Shown: one piece after another, positions 1-12,399 of the stretch
How the letters are laid out: every line of letters starts with the position of its first letter
Position numbering within the stretch: position 1 is the first letter of the stretch
NCBI GenBank assembly: GCA_017311315.1
Contig: CM029670.1
Coordinates: 26,032,449-26,096,448 of the forward strand
Length of the DNA: 64,000 nt
Origin: Dendrocalamus latiflorus
Lineage: Eukaryota > Streptophyta > Magnoliopsida > Poales > Poaceae
Reading direction: 5' to 3'
Notes under the pieces: generated by a model
What the model saw: only the letters and a program-made list of their open reading frames with translations
What the model was told of the DNA's origin: nothing
Database searches by the model: none
Program-made: the position numbers and the translations under genes

Positions 1-203
1 TTGTAAAAATTAGTATATATGAAGTACTAAGCACATGCCAATTTGGTGAAACTGGTATGTGCATGTCGCATGTGTAGTAGAACTGGAGTCAGATACTGCG
101 AGGTCGCGTTGGTATCTCACGTACGTACGGGCCCTGATATATAACTGGATTTCATTCCAGCAGCTGACGTGGGTTGCATGCATGAAGAGCAAGAAAATAT
201 TAT

Positions 204-444
204 GGTCTGTTCTTTTTAGCTGAGGTTTATAGTTTTTAATTGCGGTTTATAATTTTTGGAATATTTGTATGAGAGATTATAGAGTAACAGAAACTCACGT
301 GCGGTTTTTACTGATATAAATGAAGACAATACAGTATGTACTACAATTAACTAGTAAATCTCATCTTAAAAAGACACTCCGTTTAAAATCTAGTTACTAT
401 AAAAAAATTAAAAATAGAAGTCAAAAGATAAAAAAGAACGGGGC
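204..444. mobile_element. hAT-like MITE, about 241 bp
   Basis: The left end reads GGTCTGTTCTTTTTAGC and the right end, reverse-complemented, reads GCCCCGTTCTTTTTTATC, giving imperfect terminal inverted repeats. The interior resembles 21310-21545, including ACAGAAACTC(A/G)CGTGCGGTTTT and AAAAAGACACTC, so a dispersed family is present. There is no coding capacity. TAT flanks both ends, but a 3-bp match is weak, so the duplication length and superfamily are inference. Confidence 0.5.
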
Positions 445-2353
445 TATAGCATATACGAAGTGGGTTGCATGCATGCAGGAAGAAAAGACAATATTATAGC
501 ATGTACGAAGGATCAAGAAAGATCAAAAGCTAGCAGTTTGAGTGAGCCACTAGCAATAAAATAACATTGGCCAACATTTTGGAGCCACTCATTCGTGTTT
601 AAATTTATGCCTTAAGGTTTATTTTGCATGGTAAATGCTATTAGTTTTTTTAGCGTAATTAAATTTAAAAAAATAAAAAACAGATTATCCATCATGGACA
701 ATGTAAAGGAACACGGGGAAAAAGATAATGCAAAGGAATAGAGAAAAAGAAAAGGCAAAAAACCCCTAAAAAGCCAAAAAAACAAATAAAAAAGATAAAA
801 TTAAGAACTTAGAATCTAAAAGCCAAAAGCTAAAACCTAAACGACCGCGGGCTCAATAATTATTCAAGGATGGGTGAGCTAGAGCATATTAAATTTCACA
901 AAATTTTGGACACAAACTAAAAATTGGCCGTGTTTTCTCAATTTGGTCAATATTAGGACACCATACGTCTTAAGTTAAAAAAAGAAAAGAAAAGAAAAGA
1001 CACCATACATCTTCCTAGATTTTACACGCTGAAGTGTTTATAGCCCAGTTGTTCCGGTCATCAAATTGGCTGGATTGGGCATTAGTTAAACCCGGTCATG
1101 ATGGGCCTTATTTTGGGTCGAATTAGTAGTGTCGTGTTAGGCCCCTAACAGGTGGGCCAGTTTTGGTTAGAATATGAAGTGTGGCAAGTTCTAGAGAAAA
1201 AATGAGCCCACGGTAACTAACGCAGAGGGTCAAGAAAGTGTGACAAGATACCACTATAGCATAAGCCTAATAATAGCCATATTTGTTTAAGATGGCCAAA
1301 CATTTAAGGAGGAGATCTTTAAACGTTGGTGGTGGAGTAGATGTTCAAATAGACTTTTCCTTTTGGTTTTTGTTTAAAAAAACTGGAAGTCGATTTGGAC
1401 AAATCAGCTTCTAAAAACAATTTCCCTAAACTGTTTCTCTAAACTGTTTCTCAAACAATTGCCTCCTTCCTGTTTGTGTTTTTCAAAAATTGTTTTCTAA
1501 ATTTTCTTCTATAGTTATTTCTTCCGATCATTATTATTCTATTTTAATCAACAGCTAAAAGTTTTAGCCAAAATTCATTAGCTCTCGTTGGTTAAAACAC
1601 CCCCTTAGGAGGACATGGTGGTGGTGTAGACTAGGCAAACCAACAAACCAGAAGAGGGATGGAAATGCAAGTTTGCCCAACCAAATTAGGCCTAGCAGCG
1701 TACGGTGCGACCGCACGAGTAATTCCACTTCTTTCCTTTCCATTCCATTCCACTCCCCTATCTCACGCACGCACTAATCTGTCACGCACGCACTACGTTG
1801 CACAGATATTTCTGCAAATCGGTGTATCGGTATCGGGTACCATATCGAACATGGCCGCAATATGACCGGATATATTTTCTTGATTTAAAAAAAATCCTCA
1901 TACTTTATAGATGCTTCCCCGATACTTTTCAGATACGTCTTAACTCTTATTCCACTTGTTACGAAGCCATCTGTTCACTTGTTCTATTCCCATAGACGTG
2001 CGCAACTCTTTTCACCCTTGACGCCACTTCCTTGCTCTCCTGCCCACACCGCTACTACTCCCTTGCACTCGTTAGCCTCCGCTGCTCTTGTTCACCCTAG
2101 TCCCCAAATCCAATGTCGGGGTTTGGAGAGAGGAGATGGACTTGGAAGAAAGTCCAAATTTTCATATGTCACTACTTGGTGGGTATCATTGGCTTGTCAC
2201 CATCTCCTCTCGATTTGCTCTCATCTCTCCTCTTTTCGCTCTCTTCCCTTCTCTATTTCTTCTATGTGCTTGTTGAAGAAGGGAGAGAGATTGAGATAGG
2301 ATTAATGTGGGGTGGCGACTTCAGATGAGAGTAGAGAGATTGACATGGGTGAT
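445..2353. other. AT-rich intergenic sequence without a recognisable gene
   Basis: No reading frame here resembles a known protein. There is a short (AAAAG)n tract near 980-1000. At 1320-1590 there is a degenerate stretch whose CAGCTAAAAGTTTTAGCC-like end resembles hAT-type MITEs. The small frames at 1564-2328 overlap on both strands and look like chance. Confidence 0.5.
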
Positions 2354-2612
2354 TGTTGTGGTTACAGGCCAAATAGTAAACGAGGAGCTATGTGGAGTCC
2401 ACTAAGGTCTACCCGAAGCCTTGTATACGCTAAAAGTGGGGTGGATGAATCGGGTCCTCCCCTAAGCCTATATATATGACCTTAAGACTGGATTATAAGA
2501 ATACCCTTGCTATGGCTCACAATGTTAGGGTTATAAATGTCCTTTTACATGTTCAATGGGCCTCTTAGCCGGGCAGGCCGAATGAGCAAAGGTTGGGGCC
2601 ACTCCCCTAAAA
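2354..2612 (-). repeat. Degenerate LTR related to the Tat element LTR at 36035-36283
   Basis: It begins TGTTGTGGTTACAGGCCAAA, matching TGTTGTGGCTACTGACCAAA at 36035. It shares GGTCCTCCCC, a TATATATATG core and GGGGCCACTCCC before the following TGCCTCTCGTGG (GAGCCTCTCATGG in the young copy). Many substitutions and indels show great age. Strand is assigned from the young element, whose gag is read on the minus strand. The right edge is set by homology only. Confidence 0.6.
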
Positions 2613-3003
2613 GTTGCCTCTCGTGGTAAAGAGCTCCATCACCCATAGACCGAAACCATATTGCGTTGCCTTTTGGCCCCCTCCATCCCTTCGGCTCGTA
2701 GGTTGGTGGGACATGTGTCCACTTGTCATTGGTTGGTCGTGTAGTGCGGCATTGCATTGGTGTTAGGGTCGTGGGTCGTGCAACTTCATCCCGTGCATCG
2801 TCTTGGATCTCGTGCACTCCCAGAAAGGTGTGTGCATTAACTGTTGGTTCCCCTTTTAAGGTGACCGCTGCTGGCTCGCTCGCCATATCTCCTGACCTTT
2901 TGTTGCCTCCTCCCCTCCTCTTTTTGCTCTCGTCATCATCGTCTCCTTTTGTCATCGCCATCTCCTTTGGGTCACACGGTCACACCATTATTAGTGTAGC
3001 TCT

Positions 3004-5146
3004 TTGAGGATGGTTCATGGTGGCAATCAGTGTTCTCGCTGTGGAGCAATCGGCAGTTTTGGTGGTCGTGGTGGCTCTTCCATTATGTCGAGCAGCGGCG
3101 GTGGCATCAAGCATGATGAGTCATCGGCCAACAAGCTGTGGAGCATGTTGGAGAAGGTGAACGACATGTTCATGAACACAGTTGGGCCTACCATGGCCAC
3201 AGAGGAGCTGGTTCATGAGCTAGTGTGTGACGGGACGATCTCGGGTCATGAAGCCGTCTGGTTCCCAGGTGGCAGCGAGGTGGAACCACACCTGATGGAG
3301 TTAGAGATGGTCATCTTCAGTGTGTACTTTGAAACCCGCCTCCACATCCCCGTGGCTACCTTCATTGGTTAAGTGCTTTGGCTGTACGGGCTTGAGCTCA
3401 CACAGTTGACACCGAATGCAATAACGTGGCTTACCGTCTTCACCTAGGCTTCTCGCATGGAGACTGTCATGCCAAGCCTGATGCTGTTCGTCTCCCTTCA
3501 CAATGTGCAGTGCCAGCCAAAAAGAGTCAGTGAAGGGAAATACTACAATCTAGGTAGTGTGAATCTCATGCTTTGGTCAGACTACACGAAGCTTTTTCCT
3601 TTGAATTTGACCCAGACGAAGTGAGAGTCTAACTAGATATGGAGGTGGTTCGACCATCAAATCGAGCACAGTATCATCTTTCACTGGACTAGGCAGCTCA
3701 TGGATTTCAACATGTCTCCTGTCGTCATTCTTGTCCATGAGGACAAGCAACGTGCCTAGAGGCTCACGGGCGTCGCACTCTGAGCCTAGTCCCGCTCACG
3801 ATGATGGCCTCCACCCCACCATTGTATTACTGCCGAACCCCACTGGTGTAGGTTCATGCAAGCATTTGTTGAGTTCATGCTGACTTGTGCCTATTTTGTT
3901 GTGTGTAGTTCTCTCCCTCAGCGACACGGAGTGCACAACCACCATCTTCCTTGGTCCGTACATCCTGAAGGAGCACACCCTCTAAGAGCTTGACTCCCCA
4001 CATGAAGGTTCCCGATCTCCAATCATTGCACATTCACTGGCCTTGCCCCCCCACTCTAGATGATTTGTAGGCTGTGTACGAGGAGGTTGTCAAAGGGACC
4101 AAGTCGGACTCCAATGACTATGCTACCTCAGACGGTGACTCCAAGGACCACTGGTGTTCGAATTGGCAGGGATGGCTCTCCTAACACCAGCACATCGAGG
4201 CTCACTGACTCTGTGGCGTGTGACGCCTCCGCCTACCACGACACGGATGCAGTTGATGGCGGGCTTGGCATGGAGGCCACAGTGTCGTCGTCGAAGGCTG
4301 GTGCTATGTCGTCACTAAGCCGACCCTCGAAGCACGCCCGGGTGTCATCTCTTTTGGTGGCCTCAAGGGTGATCTTCTGCATTGCTATGACGGTGCGTAA
4401 CAAGGACTCAAGCTCAGAGGCTAGTACTCCCTGCCCACCACTGGTGCTATCATGATCCCCACCACTCGACACCATCTAGCCCAGTCTGTGGCTCCGCGGA
4501 GGCTAATACTTCTTCATCGGTCTCCCCGAGGCGCGCTCTAGGTACGACTCACTCCTCCTCCTGGGACTTCATGAAACTTTCTCTGCTCTACTCTCTTATG
4601 CTATCCCCATCATCAGTGGCCCTCCTTGGTTGGGGCACACATAAGGCTCTAGCGACAGGGCTACCCGTGGCTCGCCCAGCGTCGGTGTCATTGTTGTGGA
4701 CATTTTGTCCCACCTCACTAGTCCAGAGGTTGTCATTATGGAGGTGTGGTGGCTTTCCATAGGGGACTTCATGCCCCGCCCAGAGACACTGCGACTGCTA
4801 CAAGGCACTACGAAGTGCATTGATGCCGTGCTCGATCGGAGGGTGCTACACTCATGCGGCTCAGAGCTCATTCACAGTGCTCTAGACGCTAACGATGTTA
4901 AGGTATGGCTACTCAGGTTCATATTGTGTGTCTATCTAATGCTCTCCTAATTGCATGTTCCGGAGACATTGGCATTGGCTCGCACACTCCAAGTGGCTAC
5001 GCAGCATGAATGCAATGGGCGGCAAGAGTGAATCACGACCGTCGAGGTGGAGGTGTCCTCGATGCGGAAGCTTATCGTGATGCTTCAGTTGTGGCAGGGG
5101 AAGGGCAGAGCGCATTCGGTTTCCTGTCATGCTAGCGTTGTGGAGA
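3004..5146 (+). pseudogene. Decayed antisense ORF of a Tat-type element (Transposase_28-like)
   Basis: Stop-interrupted relative of the gene at 38340-41314. Matching blocks run in the same order: a block around WFPGGSEVEPH and an ELTQLTPNA block near 3240-3430; a PKR..GK..NLGSVNL..KLFPLN block near 3510-3610; an IFLGPY block near 3945; and a DFMPRPETLR block near 4760-4795. The acceptor AG before the IFLGPY block (about 3909) falls where the intact gene has its first intron acceptor. A gt..ag interval at 4903-4965 sits where the intact gene has its third intron, and both are 63 bp. The frame is lost repeatedly and this copy cannot code. It was probably a passenger of an old LTR element that began at 2354. 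Confidence 0.75.
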
Positions 5147-6141
5147 GTGGAGTCCGAATGTGCTAGTATCAGTGGTTAACATTCCGTGCAACGTATGGGA
5201 CCCACCAACCCACCGCAAGTGGGAGCAGCCCATAGGGTGAGATGACAAAAGGGGTCAGATATTTTAAAAAGTTACTATGATGATCTACTCAACCGCATGA
5301 CTAAGGAATCATGTGGAGCAACGGGCAGATTGTCTCTTATAGGTAAAGTGTACAAACTCTACGGAGTCAAAAACTATTCAAATAGCCATGCCCACGGTCA
5401 AGGGCGCACATAGGAACTTAACCAGATATAGTTCTATTTCAAAAATATTATGGGTGGAATTGGAAAAGTGGTGGGCAGTTAAAGTCTTGATTTGTGTTGC
5501 CCTGGGTGTCGCCCCAGTGATAAGGTAAGCGGTTATAATATTGAATGGTTAGCATATGGTGCAGAAACTATGTAACGGTGGATAGAATCTGGATCGCTAT
5601 TATTATTGCATTCTTTCATACATTGATAATATCTGTTTTAGTTGAAACTGCTAGGTCTGAGGAAATTTCTATGTATCATGTTTTAAAAGCAATTTATGCC
5701 AAATAAAATAACCTGAGCCTTCCCTTAAAAAGCCATGCATGTTATCTATTTGCATCCTGTGTATTGGCTCGCAGAGCACAGTGGTTTGTGCTCACTCTCG
5801 CTCAATTAATTAATCCAGAATCAGGATCCAGATCGCTACGCTTTAGCAATACACCTGGTCATGATGGTGAAGAAGATGAAGAGGTCAAGAACTAGGTTGC
5901 GAACCCTAGTTGGCTGCCTGTAGGCATGTCCTGAGGGTCCCATCTGTGTGTTCCGTTTCCGCTGCTGCATTTTATTGATTTCGGCATGATCGGCCCATGA
6001 GTAAGTCTACTATTATATTTACGCTTCCATATGATATATATTTTGATGTTTAGTACTGTATCTGTGAGCACTATCTACTGATCCACAGAATAGTGCAGTG
6101 GAATCACAGAGGATTCTGGATTGTAAAATCTAGGTCTTACA
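5147..6141 (+). mobile_element. Truncated 3' part of a long Ty3/gypsy LTR
   Basis: About 1 kb collinear with the 3' third of the solo LTR at 15486-19259. Shared landmarks include GTGGTGAGATGA-like sequence after GGGACCCACC, the block CGGTCAAGGGCG, AACTTAACCAGATATAG, and the terminus GGATTCTGGATTG followed by TAGGTCTTACA. The 5' two thirds are missing and no target duplication is visible. It lies inside the decayed Tat-like element, so it probably arrived later and was then truncated. Confidence 0.75.
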
Positions 6142-6544
6142 TGAACGTCCTTGTTTTGTATGAACCACCAGCTGATACAACCCTTTGTAACTGTTCATTT
6201 ATAATGAATGCCTTGGAGTATGTGCAAATTTGCCGTCTTATCTCATCTGTCTTGTGTCGTGAGCAGGTACTTGACGAAGATATCCTCCTCATACCAGATT
6301 GGCTCCTCCATTGGTGACTCTAGCACTGGGTTTGGATGGAGGAGTCATGGTGGTTCAAGGCAAAGCGGCTTGCTCAGCTGCACATTCACCTTAAGGACTT
6401 CATAAAAGTAGAGAGCTCCTATGAGGACTAGCGAGCCCCCTGCCATCTTGTGCATTGCATGTGTTCTTTGTATGCATTACTCCCTACGGTGCTTAATTTC
6501 TTCTAGTGCCATTTTGGGTCCATTAGTTACACACGTTTTACAGA

Positions 6545-6815
6545 AAACGATGAGCATCGATGAAGTTGGCAGTAAGACGAAGTAGGACTTGCATGCGCTC
6601 TATAACCCACCCTTTGAACAAGCGTCGATGAATTTACGGTAGAATGAAGTAGGACTCACATGCGCTCCGTCCCCTACCCTTCAAACAAGCATCGATGAAG
6701 TCAGCAGTAGGACGAAGTAGGACTCATGCACGCTCCATCCCCCACCCTTCGGACATGCGTTGACGAAGTTAGTGGTAGAACAAAGTAGGACTTACACGCG
6801 CTCTATCTCTGTAAG
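6545..6815. repeat. Degenerate tandem repeat related to the 65-bp array at 36945-37935
   Basis: About four units of roughly 65 bp, each carrying GACGAAGTAGGACT, then (C/A)(A/G)CGCGCTC(C/T)(A/G)TC, then CACCCTT(C/T)GAAC or CGGAC. The same order (CGAAGTAGACGCGCGCGCTCCGTC...CCCATCGAACG) forms the array in the young Tat element. Here it lies on the far side of the pseudogene, so the old relative had a different layout. 6142-6540 between the LTR fragment and this array shows nothing recognisable. Confidence 0.6.
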
Positions 6816-6829
6816 ACCATATGGTGGTC

Positions 6830-8476
6830 ATGCCTTCAGTGATGGTGAATAATTAACATTTGGGTTTCATTGGAATTTGCGTTTGTAAAAGTGCTGGTTG
6901 TTGCACTTGTGTTACTGAAGCTTTCAGGGCGGTTATCGACCACTTCAGATAATCAACGTCCATAGACCATGGCAATTTGACCACAGTTGGTAGGTAATCG
7001 GTTAACTTCGATCATGATCAGTGAACTGGTCATAGCTACAGTACCTGGTTGGTGATTGGTAGTCATAGACTTTGCCGTCGGTTGTCATAGTCGTAGACTT
7101 TGCGTGCTTTCAAATGCTTTAATTCTTGTGCTACAGTACTCAGTCGGTAGTCTGTGATATAGTTATTGGTTGTTGGTTGGTACTACAGTACTAGGTGGGC
7201 ACTCGATAGTCAATGCTACAGTATCTGTTTAGTACTCGGTAGTTATTGCTACAATACTTGGTCTATGATGGGGTAGTTGTAGACTTTGGGATCGATAGTC
7301 ATTGAGTTAGTGATCTGGATTCTTAGACATTGTGATCGGTACTCAGTAGTTAGCACTCGATGGAACAATGTTATTTGATTATCAGTAGTAATGGTAGTGG
7401 TTCCTGAGTGTTTTGAGCAGAGTGATAGTATTTCCTGAGTACTTGTGTCTTCGAGTACTCGATGAGCTAGCGACCGGACTTTGCATGCAGGGCATAATCG
7501 GTCGTAATGAGTGATCTAAAGTTGGTGATTTCTGGAAAGCGTGGAACTGTGGTTATGCTTAACCTGGTTGGTGTTCATGATGGTTTGGTTCTTGTTTGTG
7601 GATAGATGAGGGTGTGTTATATGTGGGTAGACTAATGTCGGTCAAGTTGTGAAGAACTTGTGCCGGTGAAAATATTTCTTTGGTCTTTGCATGTGTAGGT
7701 GGGTATGGAAACGATCTTGGTTAATGACAAGGAGGATTGGGACTGGGATAGGGAAATATGAGGTCTAAGCAGTCGAGGATGTCACGCGAGGTGGTCGGGC
7801 TTACGCTGGAATACATGGAGATCAAAGGTGGTGATTTGTGGAGAAGCCGCGGGCTGTGCGGTCTAGGAGGCTTTGACATGAGAGTTGATGGTGCGTGATG
7901 AAGATACAAATGGTGCTATCCTGGAGACTTGATCGCGTGGTGTGTTAGGAGTTGTAGATGGAGTCTATAACTGAGAAGATTGAGAGTTTGAATAAAACCT
8001 GTGTTTAGAAAGGTTTGGGTCCCTTGGTTTTCAGAAGAGATAAGGTTTGGATCCGTGTTTGAGGTAGACATGGTTTGTGATGTTAACCAATAAAAGCAGG
8101 GATATGCTATAGGTTAATATATGGTTTTATATGGCTTTGCAAGGCTTTTGTGCAGTTCTTAGAGAGTCTTGAGAAGGTTTTGGCTTCAGTTTTTTGGCTA
8201 GGTTTTTTATGGGTGCTTATGAGGGCACTTTGTAAATCCACGAATTTCCAGCAATAAAGATAGGCTTCAATAAGTTTGAACAAAGTGCATTAGTGATTGC
8301 TGGTGATTTGAATCTTATGACCATATTCAAAGTGTTTGAGCGAAGCGATCGAACAGATTGGTTGATTGAAGTGAGTGAATGATCATCGAGTAGTCAAAAG
8401 CATCACTGACCATCATTCTGACTTCAAAAACCAGCAACAATCATTCACCCCTCTAATTGCAGTATTCGATCCTACA
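6830..8476 (+). repeat. Probable Copia LTR (5' limit undefined)
   Basis: The right end reads TTCACCCCTCTAATTGCAG then CGATCCTACA, followed two bases later by a primer-binding-like sequence; this is the usual end of grass Copia LTRs. The left limit is not resolved. 6990-7330 is full of degenerate copies of GCTACAGTACT and CGGTAGTC/TCGGTAGT. 7620-7780 resembles 22376-22500 (AAGTTGTGAAGA(A/G)CTTGTG), suggesting another copy there. No protein-coding sequence was found. Confidence 0.45.
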
Positions 8477-8478
8477 AG

Positions 8479-8489
8479 TGGTATCAAAG
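8479..8489 (+). promoter_or_regulatory. Primer-binding-site-like sequence
   Basis: TGGTATCAAAG directly after the LTR-like terminus CCTACA; it matches the first part of the common plant initiator-methionine tRNA PBS (TGGTATCAGAGC) with one change. It marks the start of a Copia internal region, of which little remains before 8650. Confidence 0.5.
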
Positions 8490-8644
8490 TAGTTAGCAGT
8501 GGAATTAGAGGGGTATGTGAATTGTCAGATTGAGAGACCATGTGGAGGTGTTCCCATATGTGTGATGAGTAATTGACACTCGTCTTAGATAGTTTGAGTT
8601 TGTTTTGGGTATTTCATGCTTGAAGTACCTTTCACTAATGTTAA

Positions 8645-10553
8645 TGTATGATTATGCTATTTCGAGCGGTGCTATGTGATGTTTTCTTGTCTGTGATGGC
8701 TGCAGGACTTTGAGGTTAGGTCGTGATGAGGCATGGATGACCGGACTAGGCACAGGCGGTGCTAAGGTCAAAGTGGTCGGGAGATGCCAAAGACAGCGAG
8801 GACTCGAAGTGGTTGCACGACGTGGACAGCAAGAAAAGAGGAAGCTTCTAGGAAGGTGCAGGAGGGGCAATTCGGTAAAATTGACTCAGGCCTGAGAAAA
8901 CGGATCTGGATCGAGTTAATGAGTTGTTGGAGCTAACGGGTAAAGTGTGTTGTGAACCCGTTAGTGGAGACTATAAAAGGAGAGGGGTAGGCTTGAGATA
9001 TTGTGAGGGTTTTCTGCTTTTTCTCTCCATGTGTGTGTGGGTTTTGTTCTTTCTGTGGTGGTTAGTTGGTAGAGCCGATAGCTCATGTCTAGAGTTCCTG
9101 TTTTTGCTTTTGAGTGTGTTTTTTTCTCAGGATGTAAGAGATGGTTGTAGAAAATCATGTAATCATTCATCGTTTAGAATCTATTTGAGATGTCTGTTAT
9201 CTTGAGCTGTTCTGGTTGTAAGCCCTCTCTTTGTGACTCCCTTTTAGTTTTTGGTGGTTTCAGTTTCTTCTTTGCTGCTTTCTTTTCTTCTCTGCTGTTC
9301 TTGATTTTGAGTTGATTCCTTGGTCTAGTGGTTGAATCTTTGTTGATCTGGGAATCGTTCCTCAAGGCCCCTTGGCTAGTATATTCCCGAGAGAAAAGAT
9401 TTTAATCGCAGTCTTCTTCTCAAATGATCTCTGCTGAACTTCCTCTGTTCTTTTGAATTTCTAGGGTTTACTATGCGGGGAGGTAGAGTATTTTGGTGCT
9501 CTTGATTTCCTTTCAAAAGGGTGTTTTTCATATTTGTGTTTTCTTATACTGAGGCCATTCCTTGCTATGATTAAAGATTACTTGATCAAAGGTTTCAAGT
9601 TTGTCAAGCAGTTTGAGTTTTGGTTCTCTTGTTGTTCTCTTTTCGGCAAATTCAGTTTTCTGATTGTCATTTGATTTTCGATTGCATCTTCTTCTCCCAG
9701 AGGACGTTTTGTTATTTAGCTTCAATTGCCCTGAGAAGAGCTGCAATCGATCTTCCATGATTTCAGTTTTCCTTTGCTTCTCTAGTTGTTACTGTACTGA
9801 CAAAAGTTCTCAGCAGTATTCTATTTTCTTCAGGCCGCCAGGTGCTTTTCTTTTTCTGTTTTTGCTTTTTTTTTCTTTCTGTTTTAGCTTTCCCTCTTTT
9901 GCTATTTCTGTTGTGTAGCCTCTGAGCTTTCCTTTGCTTAGTAGCAGCTTCAATCGGTGTTTTGGTCTGCTGAATGTAGACCTCAATTTCAGAATTGTGT
10001 GCAGTTTTTTGCAATCTGCTGTCCTGTATTTGTTTGACAAATTCAGTCACCAGATTTCTCTCGGCTGCTGTTCTGTTTACAGAGTTTCCATCTGTTATGA
10101 TTTCAGTCTAAGAAAATCTGCAGTTTGTAATCTTTCAGTTCTTCGGCCATTTCAGTTTTTGCAATCTGCTGTCCTGTATTTGCTTGACAAATTCAGTCAC
10201 CAGATTTCTCTTGGCTGCTATTCAGATTTCAGAGTTTCCATCCTTGCAGTCAAATGCTTTTTTGCTCCCTTCTGAATTTGTTTCAAGTCAGGCCGGAGTT
10301 GCTACTGCAATCAGACTGCCAACTACTCTGCGGTCAGACCGGTCTTTCCTCTACGGTCAGACCGGCCTTTGTTCACAGGACTTCTTTGTTTCTCTGATTT
10401 GTTTCTTGCTTGGTTTTCAGTTCTTCTGTTTCCAGTGAGCGTCTGTCATCTTGCTTCGTAGCTTTTATAGCTATCGGAGAAGAAGATAGCAAGAATACTT
10501 AGGGCGGTTTGAAGGCACCATTTACCCCCCTTTGTTGCCATTTTGGTCCTACA
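8645..10553 (+). repeat. LTR-like promoter and leader region of the Copia remnant
   Basis: A TATAAAA box at 8972-8978 is followed by pyrimidine-rich leader-like sequence. The right end, GGCGGTTTGAAGG...TTTACCCCCC...GGTCCTACA at 10501-10553, resembles grass Copia LTR ends, but no PBS follows. A segment of about 91 bp is directly repeated (10002-10092 and 10153-10242). Near 10315-10370 GGTCAGACCGG occurs twice. The small frames here are chance. Calling this the LTR of the polyprotein remnant downstream is inference. Confidence 0.4.
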
Positions 10554-10689
10554 CCCCATACTAGATGGTACTAATTTTGCTTTTTTGAAGTGAGATGGAG
10601 TTGGTCTTAATCTCCTCACGAGCATATAAGGCTCTCAACAATCTGAGGACAAGAAAGTGAAGTGGAGTTCTAGGTCCAATAAGGGGCTT

Positions 10690-11374
10690 CAAGTGTGGCT
10701 AGCTAGGCCACATTAAGATGGATTGTCCCAAGCTCAAAGGGAAAGGGGCAAGGAAGACCAGAACTATCATCGTCGACCATCCAAGAATAATACCAACTAC
10801 CAAGAGTGGAAGTTTCCATGGCAAGGTTGCTGAAAAAGTCTTATCAGCCATCAAACACCTTGACTTAAGTAATGTAGGTTTTGAGAGCTATGACGATGAT
10901 GACCACGATAGTGAGAATGTCAAAGGCAAGGACACTGATGACTTCACGGGCATGTGCTTCATGGCAGGCAACAACGACGACGACTATAGTGATCTCGATC
11001 TCGATGAGGTAAGACCATCATACGATGAGCTTGAAGATAGTCTAGTTAAACTTGCTATTAACTTGAAAAATAATAAAAAGAAAATGAAAGAGAATAATTT
11101 TATAGTCAAAAGCTTTAATTATGATGTTAATAGATTTAGAGCATCTATCCTTAAAGATGATTTTTGTGAAGCTTGTCAAGTCTTACATTCTGAGTTGGAA
11201 ACTGTTAGATCTATTAATGCAACGAACCTGGCTCAACTTAGTCATGTAACCAATAAACTTGAACTAAGAATGCTACATAATTCTTGCGATGGAAAATTTA
11301 ATCTTGTTAATAATGAAATTAAAAAGCTTAAGTCTAACACTTTTAAGACATGTTCTAAGTGTGATTTTCTTTAA
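10690..11374 (+). pseudogene. Copia gag C-terminal remnant
   Basis: The upstream end encodes a damaged zinc knuckle: KCG, stop, LGHIKMDCPK, with the first cysteine replaced by glycine and a stop inside the finger. The open stretch 10718-11374 (218 codons) continues with an acidic segment rich in D and E, then a Lys/Asn-rich helical segment ending KTCSKCDFL. Most of the N-terminal gag is missing. 11375-12445 continues the same remnant with stops and holds many degenerate GGTCGAACC / AGACCAGC motifs. Confidence 0.7.
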
Positions 11375-12399
11375 ACTAGACTTAACTCATATCAGGAATC
11401 AATTCAACAAATGCTCTATCATGAAAATTTTTCTCACTGTAACTGTCCTAAGTTAAATTTTGAAATTGATGCTCTAACTAGGTAGTTGAAGGAATTTGTT
11501 GAAAGAGAAACATTTTCTCCATCTAGTGCTTCCAAGAATCCTATGGTAGAATCTATAAATTGCACAACTTGTCTCTCACTGGTTAGGGAAAATGAGTACC
11601 TTAAGAACACTCTAGAGAGGTTCTTTCTCGGCAAGAAGGACTTGAATATGATCTTAGACAAGTCAAAAACTAGTGTGAAAAACTATGGTCTAGGATTTAA
11701 TTTCATTTAGCATGCTAAGAAAAATCATCCTAAAGTTGTCAAGGTACTCAAACTAGGAAAATCTGAAGTAGAGTTTGAACCAAAACAAGTTGTCTTTAGA
11801 TCAGCTAGTATTACAAAAGAATTCTCTACCAAACTAAGTGCTGTGAAGTCAGTTAATATGACTACTCATCAAATCAAATATTAGTGCACTCATTGTGGTA
11901 AAGACGATCATTTGGTTCAATTCTATTTTAGAGACGCAAAGAAAGAGAAAAAAGGACAGGATGAGGAAGCATTTTCGACCAGCTGCTTCCCATGCTTGAA
12001 CAGGCGAGGCTAGACCAGACATCTAACTAGTTGTTTCGTGTGGTCGAACCAATGTGGTCGAACAAGGTTTTTGACCAATTGATTCTCACGGTCAGACTAA
12101 CTTCTCAAGAGACTTTCGACCAGCTTTCTCTACTCAATTAGACCGATCAGAAGTGAGACCAACTTTACTTGAGGGGTTAGATCAGTTTTGATTAGCATTT
12201 ACTACTCATTTGACTAGTCAGTGGTTAGACCAGCTCTGCTCAGGAGGTTAGATCGCTCCATGGTCGAACCGACATCTCATTGACTGTCTGGTCTAAATAT
12301 GTCAAATGCTAATGCTTCACTAAAATCTTTATCAGTGCATGCCTTTTTTCCTGTTCGTCGAGTACCAATGATTGTTCGTACTCTGTAGGCTCATCGCAA

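Noticed and set aside
2545..3007. Overlapping plus and minus frames of 94 and 138 codons
   Set aside because: The interval matches the non-coding LTR and leader of the Tat family.
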